Shown in pieces: positions 1 through 7,191 of a DNA stretch of 19,844 bases. This DNA is from Wenzhouxiangella sp. GTDB taxonomy: Bacteria > Pseudomonadota > Gammaproteobacteria > Xanthomonadales > Wenzhouxiangellaceae. The number at the start of each line of letters is the position of its first letter. Positions within the stretch are counted from its first letter, which is position 1. The notes under the pieces are model-generated. The model was given only the letters and a program-made list of their open reading frames with translations. It was not told the DNA's origin and searched no databases. The position numbers were made by a program, and so were the translations under genes. The DNA lies in NCBI GenBank assembly GCA_007123575.1, contig SKKV01000166.1:1-19844 (forward strand), written 5' to 3'.

Positions 1-170
1 ACGGGTGGTTTCAACTTCCGGTAACTCGGGCATGGCGGCATTATGCCGGAGGTTGAGGGCTGTTCAGGTTGGTCTTTGCCCGGCACGCAAATGTCGCCGT
101 CTCGTAAGCCGACCGCGCGTGCGGCCGGGGGCTATCTGGACCGGGCTACAAGTGGTGTCGCGGGCCAAGC

Positions 171-1079
171 TCAAGTGGCCATGAACCAGGCCAGGAAGAA
201 CAGGATGGCGCGGTAGGCGACCAGGGCGTTGGCGCCGAGCAGGCTCATTACCGCCAGCCAGGGGATGCGCCAGTAGACGTTCAGGCCGTAGAAGCGCTTC
301 AGACCAAACCAGCTGTACCAGAGCATGGCCAGGTAGATCAGCAGGGTTTCGATCAGCAGGCGGTGGCGGAAGATTTCGAGTTCGTCCCCCTGCCCTCGGC
401 TGAGCAGTTGCCAGATGGCGATCAGGGCCTCGCTGGCAAAACCCAGCGTGGTGACGATGATGATCAGGAAGGCCCAGAAGTGCAGGCCGAAGACGATGTG
501 TTCGACCAGGCTGCGTTTGAGCTTCCACAGCAGCACGGCCATGGGCAGCGCCGTCAAGGGGGCGAGCAGGAAAACCAGGGTGCTGCTGAGCAGGCGCACG
601 TTTTGATCAAAGGCGGTGCTGAGGCTGTCCCAGTCGCGGCCTTCTTCTGCGGCCAGCCAAGCCTGGATCCAGCGATTGGCGATACCGTGGTGCAGCGGGC
701 TCAGATCCGGGTTGGTGTGGCCCCACAGCGGCGTGTACAGGCCGGCCGGGCTGAACAGGCTGGCGTAGACCAGGTAATACAGGGTGGAGAAAATGAACAC
801 CTGGACAATGCGCAGGTAGCGCTGTCGGCGGCCTTCGAACCAGGCCGCGCTGAGCTCGCCGGGGCGCCAGAGCAGGTCGCGCAGGCTGGCCCGAAGGCGC
901 GAGTCGGCGTTGGTGAGTGTGCCCAGCCACTCGCTGAACAGACTGCTGAATCGGTAGTCGCTATCTTCGGGCCGCCGCTCGCCGCAGGCCGGACACCACA
1001 GGCCTGCGAAATGTGCCCCGCAGTTGGTGCAGGGCCGTGGCGGCGCCTGCGGCAAAGATTCACCCTGGTCTGCGTCCAC
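171..1079 (-). CDS. DUF3667-type zinc-ribbon membrane protein
   Basis: Predicted inner-membrane protein of about 302 residues with no known reaction. The N-terminus carries a zinc-ribbon pair, CTNC and CPAC (Cys17, 20, 29, 32), directly followed by a soluble stretch and then about five hydrophobic segments, e.g. around VQVFIFSTLYYLVYASLF and LLIYLAMLWYSWFGL. A short cytoplasmic zinc ribbon before a multi-pass membrane body is the layout of the DUF3667 family. The start is uncertain. I chose GTG at 1079 because AGGGA lies 9 nt upstream; an in-frame ATG at 1166 adds 29 residues (331 aa) but has no visible ribosome site and lies close to a repeat element. It reads on the same strand as the S9 peptidase, 198 bp further downstream, but the repeat between them argues for separate transcription. 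Family call is moderately sure; function unknown. Confidence 0.75.
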   Translation of the reverse strand: MDADQGESLPQAPPRPCTNCGAHFAGLWCPACGERRPEDSDYRFSSLFSEWLGTLTNADSRLRASLRDLLWRPGELSAAWFEGRRQRYLRIVQVFIFSTLYYLVYASLFSPAGLYTPLWGHTNPDLSPLHHGIANRWIQAWLAAEEGRDWDSLSTAFDQNVRLLSSTLVFLLAPLTALPMAVLLWKLKRSLVEHIVFGLHFWAFLIIIVTTLGFASEALIAIWQLLSRGQGDELEIFRHRLLIETLLIYLAMLWYSWFGLKRFYGLNVYWRIPWLAVMSLLGANALVAYRAILFFLAWFMAT

Positions 1080-1088
1080 GTATGCTGA

Positions 1089-1093
1089 TCCCT
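1089..1093 (-). promoter_or_regulatory. Ribosome binding site favouring the GTG start at 1079
   Basis: On the minus strand AGGGA sits 9 nt before GTG 1079. The competing ATG at 1166 has no purine-rich stretch in front of it. This supports the shorter form of the DUF3667 protein but does not prove it. Confidence 0.4.
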
Positions 1094-1179
1094 GTGCGTC
1101 CCGGCTTCGATAATGCCGCTTGCGCTCGGGGACGGCAAGCTTTAGGCCCCCGCCCAAAGCAACCATGCCAAAAACAGGT

Positions 1180-1264
1180 TCTCGCCAAGGCGCAAAGGCG
1201 CAAGGGGAAAACGCTTACGAGGTCATCGAAAAGCGTTCCTTAAAGTCCTGGCGCCTTGGCGAGA
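1180..1264. repeat. Dispersed intergenic inverted-repeat element
   Basis: TCTCGCCAAGGCGC at 1180-1193 is repeated exactly as its reverse complement GCGCCTTGGCGAGA at 1251-1264 (14 of 14 bases). Inside, AACGCTT (1210-1216) pairs with AAGCGTT (1231-1237), giving a nested stem. The left arm runs on into a partial tandem, GGCGCAAAGGCGCAAGG. Elements of the type 'ctcgccaaggcgcaaaggcgc' recur in intergenic regions of many proteobacterial genomes, which is recalled knowledge rather than a search. It lies between the 3' end of the S9 peptidase gene and the 5' end of the DUF3667 gene, so as RNA it could end or stabilise the peptidase transcript. It has no coding capacity. Confidence 0.75.
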
Positions 1265-1277
1265 TAGATGGTCCTGG

Positions 1278-4028
1278 TTATTCGATGCTGGTCAGCTCCG
1301 TGGTGAACTCGGCACCGCCCATTTCGGCGGGCAGGCGACCCTTGGCGCGCAGCATCAGGCGTGGGGTCTGGTCGCTGATCCAGACGGTCTGGGCACTGCC
1401 CACGCCGTCCAGGGGCGAGAGCATGACCGGCCAGGCGTCGAACTCGCCGGCGGGCACTTCGATGCTTTCCTTGGCACCCACTTCGATCTGGTAGAAGCGC
1501 ACACGCTGCTGCATGGCCACTTCGGCAAAGCGCACCGGTGAGCGGTAGCCTTCGGCCAGCGGCAGCGCGGTCAGGACCACTTCCAAACCGGCATCGCCGC
1601 CGAAGACCGGCGCGTCGAGGTCGATCTGGATCGGCATCTGGTTTGGGCCGGCGTCGATCTGGCCGCTGACTTCACGGCTGCTGAATTCGACTGATACCGT
1701 AGCCGGGCCCTGGCGGGTGGTGCGCTTGATCGGGCGCAGGGTCAGGCCGTCAACCACGAACTCGTCATTGACTTCGCCCATGGGCGTGGAACTGGACGAT
1801 TCGATCACCATCATGGGTCGTTCATTGGCCGTGTCGCGGCGGATGCTGCGCTTGGACTCGACCAGCATTTCGCTGCCGCCCATGGCCAGCCGGGTGCGGT
1901 AGGCAAACTGGCCGGCGGAGACGCGTTCGGCATCGATGGTGGGCAGCGGGCGGGTGCGGGCGGCAACCAGCTCGTCGGCCAGGTCGACGACTTCCACCGT
2001 GTCGATATCAACGGTAATGGCGGCCAGGCGCTCGGCGATTTCTTCCGACCGCTCGGTCTGGTAGCGACCGCCCAGATGCGTGGCCAGGAACTGCTCGGTA
2101 CGGGCATACATGGCCAGGCGATTCTCGCGGACGCGGAAGCCGTGGCCTTCATCGGGGGCAACAATGTATTCCACCGGCAGGCCGGCTTCGCGCATCGCGA
2201 CCACGATCTGATCGGCCTCGGCCTGGCGCACGCGCGGATCATTGGCACCGTGGATGACCAGCAGCGGGCGCTGGATGTTGTCGACATGGTTGATCGGCGA
2301 CTGGCGTTCAAGCTGGGCGCGGCCTTCTTCGGTGTCCGGATCGCCCATGCGCATGACGAACAGCTGGCGGATCGGGCCCCAGTACGGCGGAATGGAGTTG
2401 ATCAGGGTGATCAGGTTGGACACACCGACAATATTCACCCCGCAGGCGTAGACCTCGGGCGTGAACACCATGCCGGCCAGGGTGGCATAGCCGCCGTAGG
2501 ACGCGCCCATGATGCACACGCGCTCGGGATCGGCAATGCCCTGGTCAATCAGGTATTGAATGCCGTCGGTGATGTCGTCTTGCATGGCATCGCCCCATTC
2601 CAGGTTGCCGGCATTGAGGAATTCCTTGCCGAACCCGGTCGAGGCCCGGAAGTTGGGCTGGAACACGGCGTAGCCGCGGTTGGTCAGGAACTGGACCTGG
2701 GCACGATAGCCCCAAGTGTCACGGGACCAGGGACCGCCGTGGATCAGGGCGACCACGGCCAGGTTTTCGGCCGGCACGCCGTGCGGCACGCTCAGGTAGC
2801 CGGGAATTTCCAGGCCGTCACGGGCCTTGTAGCGGATCGGGCGCATTTCGGCCATGTGCTCGACCGGGATTTCTGGACGGGATCGATAAAGCTTTTCGAC
2901 GCTGCGCTGTTCGCGATCGAACACATAAATGGTGCCAGGGTCGACATCGCGCGACAGGCTGACCAGGGACACGCGGCCATCGCGGGTGCGCGAGGGAAAG
3001 CCGATCTGGCCTTCGGGCAGCTCGCCGCGCAGGAATGCCAGATCGCCGGCGAAGTCATCGTCGTGCGGGTAGATGCGCGGCCGGTCGCCGACGTAGACCG
3101 TGGCTAGCAGGCGGTCATCCTCGGGGTGGAAAATGGCGCCGCCGAAATCGACTTCGCCGTCGGGATCGCGCTCAAACAAGGTCTTTTCGCGCGTTTCCAG
3201 ATTGAACACGTAGAGTCCGACCAGGTCGTTGTCATCGCCCTTGTTGGACATGAACCAGACCGACTCTCCGTCGGGATGAAAGCGCATCGGGCCGCAGGTT
3301 TCCAGCCAGCTGCACTCGTAGACCACCTCGCCCAGCGAGCCGTTGTCGACTTGCATGATTTCGGTGCCGCCGTCGCTGGTCTGACGCGATGCCAGGCGTA
3401 CGTTGCCGTCCAGGTCGGCCGACCAGCCGGCCACGTTGACGTCGTTCTGGATCAACAGCTCGCGCCCGCCGCTTTCGATGCTCACGGCATAGACATCGTG
3501 CAGCGCCGGGTCGCGGTCGTTGAGGCCGACCAGGATGCGATCGGGCGTATTGCGCGGCACGGCGATCAGCATGGCGCGTACGTTGTCGAAGTCGGTCAGA
3601 TTGCGGGCCTCGGGCACGCCGCTGTCGTCGTCGGTGTCGCCGGCCGGGTCGACTGCCCAGACATGAAAGTTCTCATCGCCGCCGCGGTCCTGGACGTAGA
3701 GCACAAAGCGGCTGTCCTGGCTCCAGAAGTAGCCGGGTACGGGCTTGTCGTCGGCGGTAATCGGGCGCGCCTCGTCGAAGGATTGGTCGATGCCCTTGAT
3801 CCAGATGTTGCGCACACCCTGGTGCGGGCGGATAAAGGCCAGGTAGCGCCCGTCCGGTGAAATCTGGGCGCCGGAGATCTCGGCATCGCCGAAAAACAGC
3901 TCGCGATCGAGCAGTGGCGGCAGTTCATCCAGATAAGCCAGTGGCTCGGCCGATTCGGCCTTCAGGGTCAGGGGCAGGCACAGCAAAAGGCCGGCCAGTA
4001 GTGTTGCAGGGGATCTTTGCGAGAGCAT
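1278..4028 (-). CDS. Exported S9 prolyl-oligopeptidase family peptidase with extra C-terminal domain
   Basis: Serine peptidase, 916 aa, predicted periplasmic or secreted. It starts with a signal peptide of about 24 residues (MLSQRSPATLLAGLLLCLP..., cleavage near LKA/ES). Residues ~30-390 look like the beta-propeller, with repeats such as SPDGRYLAF and HPDGESVWF. The alpha/beta-hydrolase domain (~400-660) has the oxyanion region LIHGGPW, nucleophile Ser510 in GASYGG, Asp597 in HGANDPRV and His629 in DEGHGF, so the catalytic triad is complete. S9 enzymes cleave short peptides or acylaminoacyl peptides. Residues ~693-916 are not part of a normal S9 enzyme; they resemble the whole neighbouring protein at 4142-4888. 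ATG 4028 was chosen over one 19 codons upstream because AAGGAGA lies 6 nt before it and the signal peptide begins there. It probably shares a transcript with 4142-4888, 113 bp upstream. Confidence 0.93.
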   Translation of the reverse strand: MLSQRSPATLLAGLLLCLPLTLKAESAEPLAYLDELPPLLDRELFFGDAEISGAQISPDGRYLAFIRPHQGVRNIWIKGIDQSFDEARPITADDKPVPGYFWSQDSRFVLYVQDRGGDENFHVWAVDPAGDTDDDSGVPEARNLTDFDNVRAMLIAVPRNTPDRILVGLNDRDPALHDVYAVSIESGGRELLIQNDVNVAGWSADLDGNVRLASRQTSDGGTEIMQVDNGSLGEVVYECSWLETCGPMRFHPDGESVWFMSNKGDDNDLVGLYVFNLETREKTLFERDPDGEVDFGGAIFHPEDDRLLATVYVGDRPRIYPHDDDFAGDLAFLRGELPEGQIGFPSRTRDGRVSLVSLSRDVDPGTIYVFDREQRSVEKLYRSRPEIPVEHMAEMRPIRYKARDGLEIPGYLSVPHGVPAENLAVVALIHGGPWSRDTWGYRAQVQFLTNRGYAVFQPNFRASTGFGKEFLNAGNLEWGDAMQDDITDGIQYLIDQGIADPERVCIMGASYGGYATLAGMVFTPEVYACGVNIVGVSNLITLINSIPPYWGPIRQLFVMRMGDPDTEEGRAQLERQSPINHVDNIQRPLLVIHGANDPRVRQAEADQIVVAMREAGLPVEYIVAPDEGHGFRVRENRLAMYARTEQFLATHLGGRYQTERSEEIAERLAAITVDIDTVEVVDLADELVAARTRPLPTIDAERVSAGQFAYRTRLAMGGSEMLVESKRSIRRDTANERPMMVIESSSSTPMGEVNDEFVVDGLTLRPIKRTTRQGPATVSVEFSSREVSGQIDAGPNQMPIQIDLDAPVFGGDAGLEVVLTALPLAEGYRSPVRFAEVAMQQRVRFYQIEVGAKESIEVPAGEFDAWPVMLSPLDGVGSAQTVWISDQTPRLMLRAKGRLPAEMGGAEFTTELTSIE

Positions 4029-4034
4029 GGGACG

Positions 4035-4041
4035 TCTCCTT
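4035..4041 (-). promoter_or_regulatory. Strong Shine-Dalgarno fixing the S9 peptidase start
   Basis: AAGGAGA on the minus strand, 6 nt before ATG 4028. It decides the start in favour of the form beginning with a signal peptide rather than the longer frame from 4085. Confidence 0.8.
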
Positions 4042-4087
4042 GGAAGGAACGACGAGAATCGAAAAAAGGCGTAACAAGGTAACACTG

Positions 4088-4112
4088 CTGGCCCTTGCCA
4101 TGCATGGGCCAG
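4088..4112. other. Hairpin in the gap between DUF3108-like gene and S9 peptidase
   Basis: CTGGCCC (4088-4094) and GGGCCAG (4106-4112) form a perfect 7-bp stem with an 11-nt loop. A run of six T on the minus strand follows about 21 nt downstream (4065-4070 region), too far for an ordinary terminator. It may be an attenuator, a processing site or chance. Confidence 0.35.
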
Positions 4113-4141
4113 AGGTCATGCTGCCGGTCGTCTGCCGTGGA

Positions 4142-4888
4142 CTATGGATCCCAGCGGGTCAGCTCGGTGATCAGGCTGCCCTGGCCCACTTCTTCCGGGA
4201 TGAAGCCCTTGGCCCGGACCAGCAGGCGCGGTGCGTCGACGCCAATCCACATGATCTGGCTGCCGCCCAGTCCGTCGAGCGCGTCCAGGCGCAGGCGCCA
4301 GGTATCGAATTCGCCGGCCGGGACTTCAATCGTTTCACGTTCCTCGACGACCACGGCGAAACGGCGCACCAGCTGCTCGACATCGATTTCCATGGCACGC
4401 ACCTGGGTGCGGTAGCCGCTGGCCAGGGGTAGCGCCACCAGCATCGCCTCCAGCGCCGCTTCACCGCCATAGGCCGGCGCGTCAAGCTTCAAATCGATGG
4501 GCACGACCTGCCCTGCGGCACGGATCATGCCGGTGACCTGGCTAGCCGTGTAGTCGGCATTAAGCACGCTATCACCCTGGTCCACGCGCTGTTTTTTCGG
4601 CATCAGGCTGACCGCGTCCAGCTCCAGGCGCTCGGTCGTATCGCCCATCCCAGTGCGGGTAATGGTCTCGACAACCAGGATACGCTCGCCTTGCTCGTCG
4701 TCTTCGAATCCGAGGCGCCGGGTCGATTCAATCTCCAGCTCGGTCTCTCCGAGCACCAGCGAGGTGGTATAGCGGAACTCGCCGGTGGCGATCAGGCCAA
4801 CGTCCACCGCCGGCAGTGCCCGGTCGTTCGAGGCCTGCGCTAATGTGGATAGGGTAAAAACGGCAAGCAGAACACAATTTCGAAGCAT
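4142..4888 (-). CDS. Exported DUF3108-like protein, free copy of the S9 peptidase C-terminal domain
   Basis: Protein of 248 aa with a signal peptide (MLRNCVLLAVFTLSTLAQA, cleavage before SNDRALP), so periplasmic or outer-membrane associated. I see no catalytic motif. The whole mature part aligns with the last ~220 residues of the S9 peptidase encoded next door. Shared blocks in order are LDAP..GG.A.LE, ALPLA.GYR..VR, IEVPAGEFD.W, LDG.G..Q..WI and PRL..RAKG..P. The pattern 'VPAGEFD.W' plus a late RAKG-like strand is reminiscent of DUF3108-type beta-rich envelope proteins; I hold that family name loosely. ATG 4888 is chosen because the signal peptide begins there; a longer frame reaches 4957. 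Likely first gene of a transcript with the peptidase, and divergent from the S33 hydrolase gene. Confidence 0.8.
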   Translation of the reverse strand: MLRNCVLLAVFTLSTLAQASNDRALPAVDVGLIATGEFRYTTSLVLGETELEIESTRRLGFEDDEQGERILVVETITRTGMGDTTERLELDAVSLMPKKQRVDQGDSVLNADYTASQVTGMIRAAGQVVPIDLKLDAPAYGGEAALEAMLVALPLASGYRTQVRAMEIDVEQLVRRFAVVVEERETIEVPAGEFDTWRLRLDALDGLGGSQIMWIGVDAPRLLVRAKGFIPEEVGQGSLITELTRWDP

Positions 4889-4919
4889 GGGACCGGTCGA
4901 ACAGAGAGGGTAGGCGTGG

Positions 4920-4947
4920 ATGATAGCGCAGCGAGCAAGCCCTTGAA
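4920..4947 (-). promoter_or_regulatory. Candidate sigma70 promoter for the 4142-4888 gene
   Basis: On the minus strand TTCAAG (4942-4947), 16 nt, then TATCAT (4920-4925). The -10 matches consensus at five of six positions, the -35 only at three. It would give a leader of about 25 nt before ATG 4888. It lies inside the alternative longer reading frame, which supports the shorter start. Confidence 0.4.
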
Positions 4948-5008
4948 CGGCTGGCATTGGGCTTGATTCCGGGATAGCCTGTGTCTCCCTTTCGACATCG
5001 AGCCCTGC

Positions 5009-5014
5009 AGGGAG
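5009..5014 (+). promoter_or_regulatory. Shine-Dalgarno fixing the S33 hydrolase start
   Basis: AGGGAG ends 5 nt before ATG 5020. The frame also has a GTG at 4981, but that one lacks such a site and would add 13 residues in front of the signal sequence. Confidence 0.75.
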
Positions 5015-5019
5015 TACGT

Positions 5020-7191
5020 ATGCGCGCTATCTGGCCGATTCTGGTTACGATCCTGACTGCAAGCCTGACTGCTATCCTGATCGCCTGGTCTTTTCTGCTG
5101 TCCACTCCGGTCATGGCCGAGCCGGAGAGCGATCCGCCGCTTGATGCACTGTCAGCGGAGATGACAGACTTCCCGGAAGCGTTCGTCGAGCCCGATGAGC
5201 TGGAACCCGAGCCGTCTGAGATGCCGGAGGCGCCTGAATGGCTGAGGAGCGCCGGGTTCGATCCGGTCATCTGTCCGTTCCGAGGCCGGATTGACTACGA
5301 GGCCGGCCAGATCGAGTGTGGCCTGATCCGGGTGCCGGAAAACCGCGAGCGCCCTGACAGCCGCACCATCGAGCTGATGTTCGTGCGCCTGGTTGCGCGC
5401 GGCGAGGACGGCGATGGCGAGGAGGTCGAGGTTCGCGACGACCCGGTGATCTACCTGACCGGCGGGCCCGGGGTGACGGTTGAAGGCTATGTCGCAAGGC
5501 TCAAGGACCATGGGCTGCTCGACCGGCGTGATCTCTACATTCTCGAACAGCGCGGCATCGGCAACTCCGGCGACTTCTGCCCGTTTTTTGCCAGCCGCAA
5601 CCGGGCCGACCAGATTCAGCCGACCTTCGCCGAAAGCCAGCAGGCCATGCTGCGCCAGGCGCGCACCTGCATGACCGGGGCGGCCGAGGCCGGCGTCGAC
5701 ATTGCCGCCTATCACACCTTCGAAAATGCCCGCGACGTGAAGGCCCTGCGTCTGGCCCTGGGGCTGGAGCGCTGGAACATCTGGGGCATTTCCTACGGCT
5801 CGGTGCTGGGTCAGGCCTATATCAAGGTGGACCCGGACGGCATTCTGGCCGTGGTGCTCGATGCCATCGTGCCGCTGGATCTGGAGGAGCTGATGCGCCT
5901 GCCGCACTGGCATGACCGCAACCTGGAAATGCTGTTTGCGGCCTGTGAAGCGCAGCCGGGCTGTCAGCGCCAGTACGGCGATTTGCGCGAGCGCTACATG
6001 GCGGCAATGGAGAAGTTGATCGAGCAGCCGATTGGCCTGGACGTGGAAGCCGACGAACGCTACCCGGATGGCCGGGTATATTTCTTCCAGGACCTGGTTG
6101 CCGGCCTGCCGTTTTCGCTGTTGTACGAGGAGTCCACGCACCCGGCCATCCCTGCGATTATTGCCGGCCTGACCCGGGCCGTGGAGCGCAACGACCGGCG
6201 CCTGTTCCGCGCCATCGCCCTGGAGGAAAGCGGTGGCAATGGCGGTTTCAGCGTCAGCATGGGCATGTCGATGGCGGTGCGCTGCTTGGACGGCTATGTC
6301 GACCGCTGGGCTGAAAGCGCGCCCGAGGATTTTCTCACCTACCCCACCCTGGCCCGGTCCTTCGGTGACCCGGACAGCATTGCCCGTGCGCCGGAGCTGT
6401 GCCGCGAGGTCGGCCTGGTGCCGCGCGATCCGGCTGACTTCGCGCTGGTCGAAACCGATTTGCCGGTACTGGTTGCCAACGGTGCCTGGGATCCGATCAC
6501 GCCGGTGCCGCTGGCCGAATACATCATGCCCGGCTTTGCCAACGGCCGGCTGGCGATCTTTCCGCATGCCGGCCACGGGCCGACCCGCTCGGTGGAATGC
6601 TCGGGTGATTTGATGAACGACTTTTTTGATGATCCGGCTGCCGATCTGGATCAGGAGTGCATCGAAGAGGGCGGCGAAGCTGCCGAGTATCTGGCGCCAT
6701 ATTTCCAGACGGCCGCGGTGCCGCGCGGCATTGTCATGCAGGCCGAGCGCGAGAAGCGCTTTGGTGGCCACATGATCTGGGCCGGCGTTTCCTGGGGCTT
6801 GAGCCTGCTTGGCGTGCTGGTTCTGGCGCTGACTTGGCTTTCGCGACGGATGGGCTCGGCCACGATTAAGGGGGCGGGTGCAACGCGGTTTCTGGTCTTT
6901 CTGGCGGCGCTGACGATCAGCGCGCATGCCGCCGGCATGGGGCTGGCGGTGCGGGCGACAATCGAGATTACGCCGGTGCTGCTGCTGTTTGGCCTGGTGC
7001 CATGGGCTACCTGGGTTGCCTGGCTGGCGCCGCTGGCCTTGCTGCTGGGCCTGGCTGGCCTGGTCCAGGGCTGGCGCTACCGTGAGCGCATTGCCGTCAG
7101 TACCCGGGTGGGGCTGTTCCTGACCGCGCTGGGTGCATCCAGCGCCTCGGTTTTCAGCCTGGTTTGGGGGCTGTGGCCGCTGTTTAGCTGA
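5020..7191 (+). CDS. S33 TAP-like alpha/beta hydrolase with C-terminal membrane domain
   Basis: Predicted exported peptidase or esterase, 723 aa. The N-terminus is a signal sequence or anchor (IWPILVTILTASLTAILIAW, then STPVMA). An acidic, proline-rich linker follows (to ~70). The hydrolase domain has oxyanion motif YLTGGPG (~145-151), nucleophile Ser258 in GISYGS, a large helical cap, Asp491 in NGAWDPITP and His519 in HAGHGP; the late TAP-like segment is typical of tripeptidyl-aminopeptidase relatives of family S33. Several Cys residues fit an oxidising compartment. Residues ~585-720 add four or five hydrophobic segments, e.g. LSLLGVLVLALTWL and LAPLALLLGLAGLVQG, which ordinary secreted S33 enzymes lack, so the catalytic domain is probably tethered to the membrane facing the periplasm. 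Its stop codon abuts that of the convergent gene. Confidence 0.88.
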   Translation: MRAIWPILVTILTASLTAILIAWSFLLSTPVMAEPESDPPLDALSAEMTDFPEAFVEPDELEPEPSEMPEAPEWLRSAGFDPVICPFRGRIDYEAGQIECGLIRVPENRERPDSRTIELMFVRLVARGEDGDGEEVEVRDDPVIYLTGGPGVTVEGYVARLKDHGLLDRRDLYILEQRGIGNSGDFCPFFASRNRADQIQPTFAESQQAMLRQARTCMTGAAEAGVDIAAYHTFENARDVKALRLALGLERWNIWGISYGSVLGQAYIKVDPDGILAVVLDAIVPLDLEELMRLPHWHDRNLEMLFAACEAQPGCQRQYGDLRERYMAAMEKLIEQPIGLDVEADERYPDGRVYFFQDLVAGLPFSLLYEESTHPAIPAIIAGLTRAVERNDRRLFRAIALEESGGNGGFSVSMGMSMAVRCLDGYVDRWAESAPEDFLTYPTLARSFGDPDSIARAPELCREVGLVPRDPADFALVETDLPVLVANGAWDPITPVPLAEYIMPGFANGRLAIFPHAGHGPTRSVECSGDLMNDFFDDPAADLDQECIEEGGEAAEYLAPYFQTAAVPRGIVMQAEREKRFGGHMIWAGVSWGLSLLGVLVLALTWLSRRMGSATIKGAGATRFLVFLAALTISAHAAGMGLAVRATIEITPVLLLFGLVPWATWVAWLAPLALLLGLAGLVQGWRYRERIAVSTRVGLFLTALGASSASVFSLVWGLWPLFS

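Noticed and set aside
1..24. Short plus-strand reading frame tail (TGGFNFR then TAA) at the left edge, possibly the end of an upstream gene
   Set aside because: Only seven codons are visible, with no family signal; it could equally be chance. A small palindrome CGGCATTATGCCG (36-48) after it has a one-base centre and is not a usable terminator.
4060..4085. Possible rRNA gene fragment because of the 14-base 16S match
   Set aside because: The match ends on both sides after 14 bases and the flanks show no rRNA sequence; it is kept only as a low-interest finding.
5152..6927. 591-codon open frame on the minus strand opposite the S33 hydrolase gene
   Set aside because: It is antisense to a gene with a complete catalytic triad, its composition is His/Arg/Gln/Ala-rich without domains, and long antisense frames are common in high-GC DNA.
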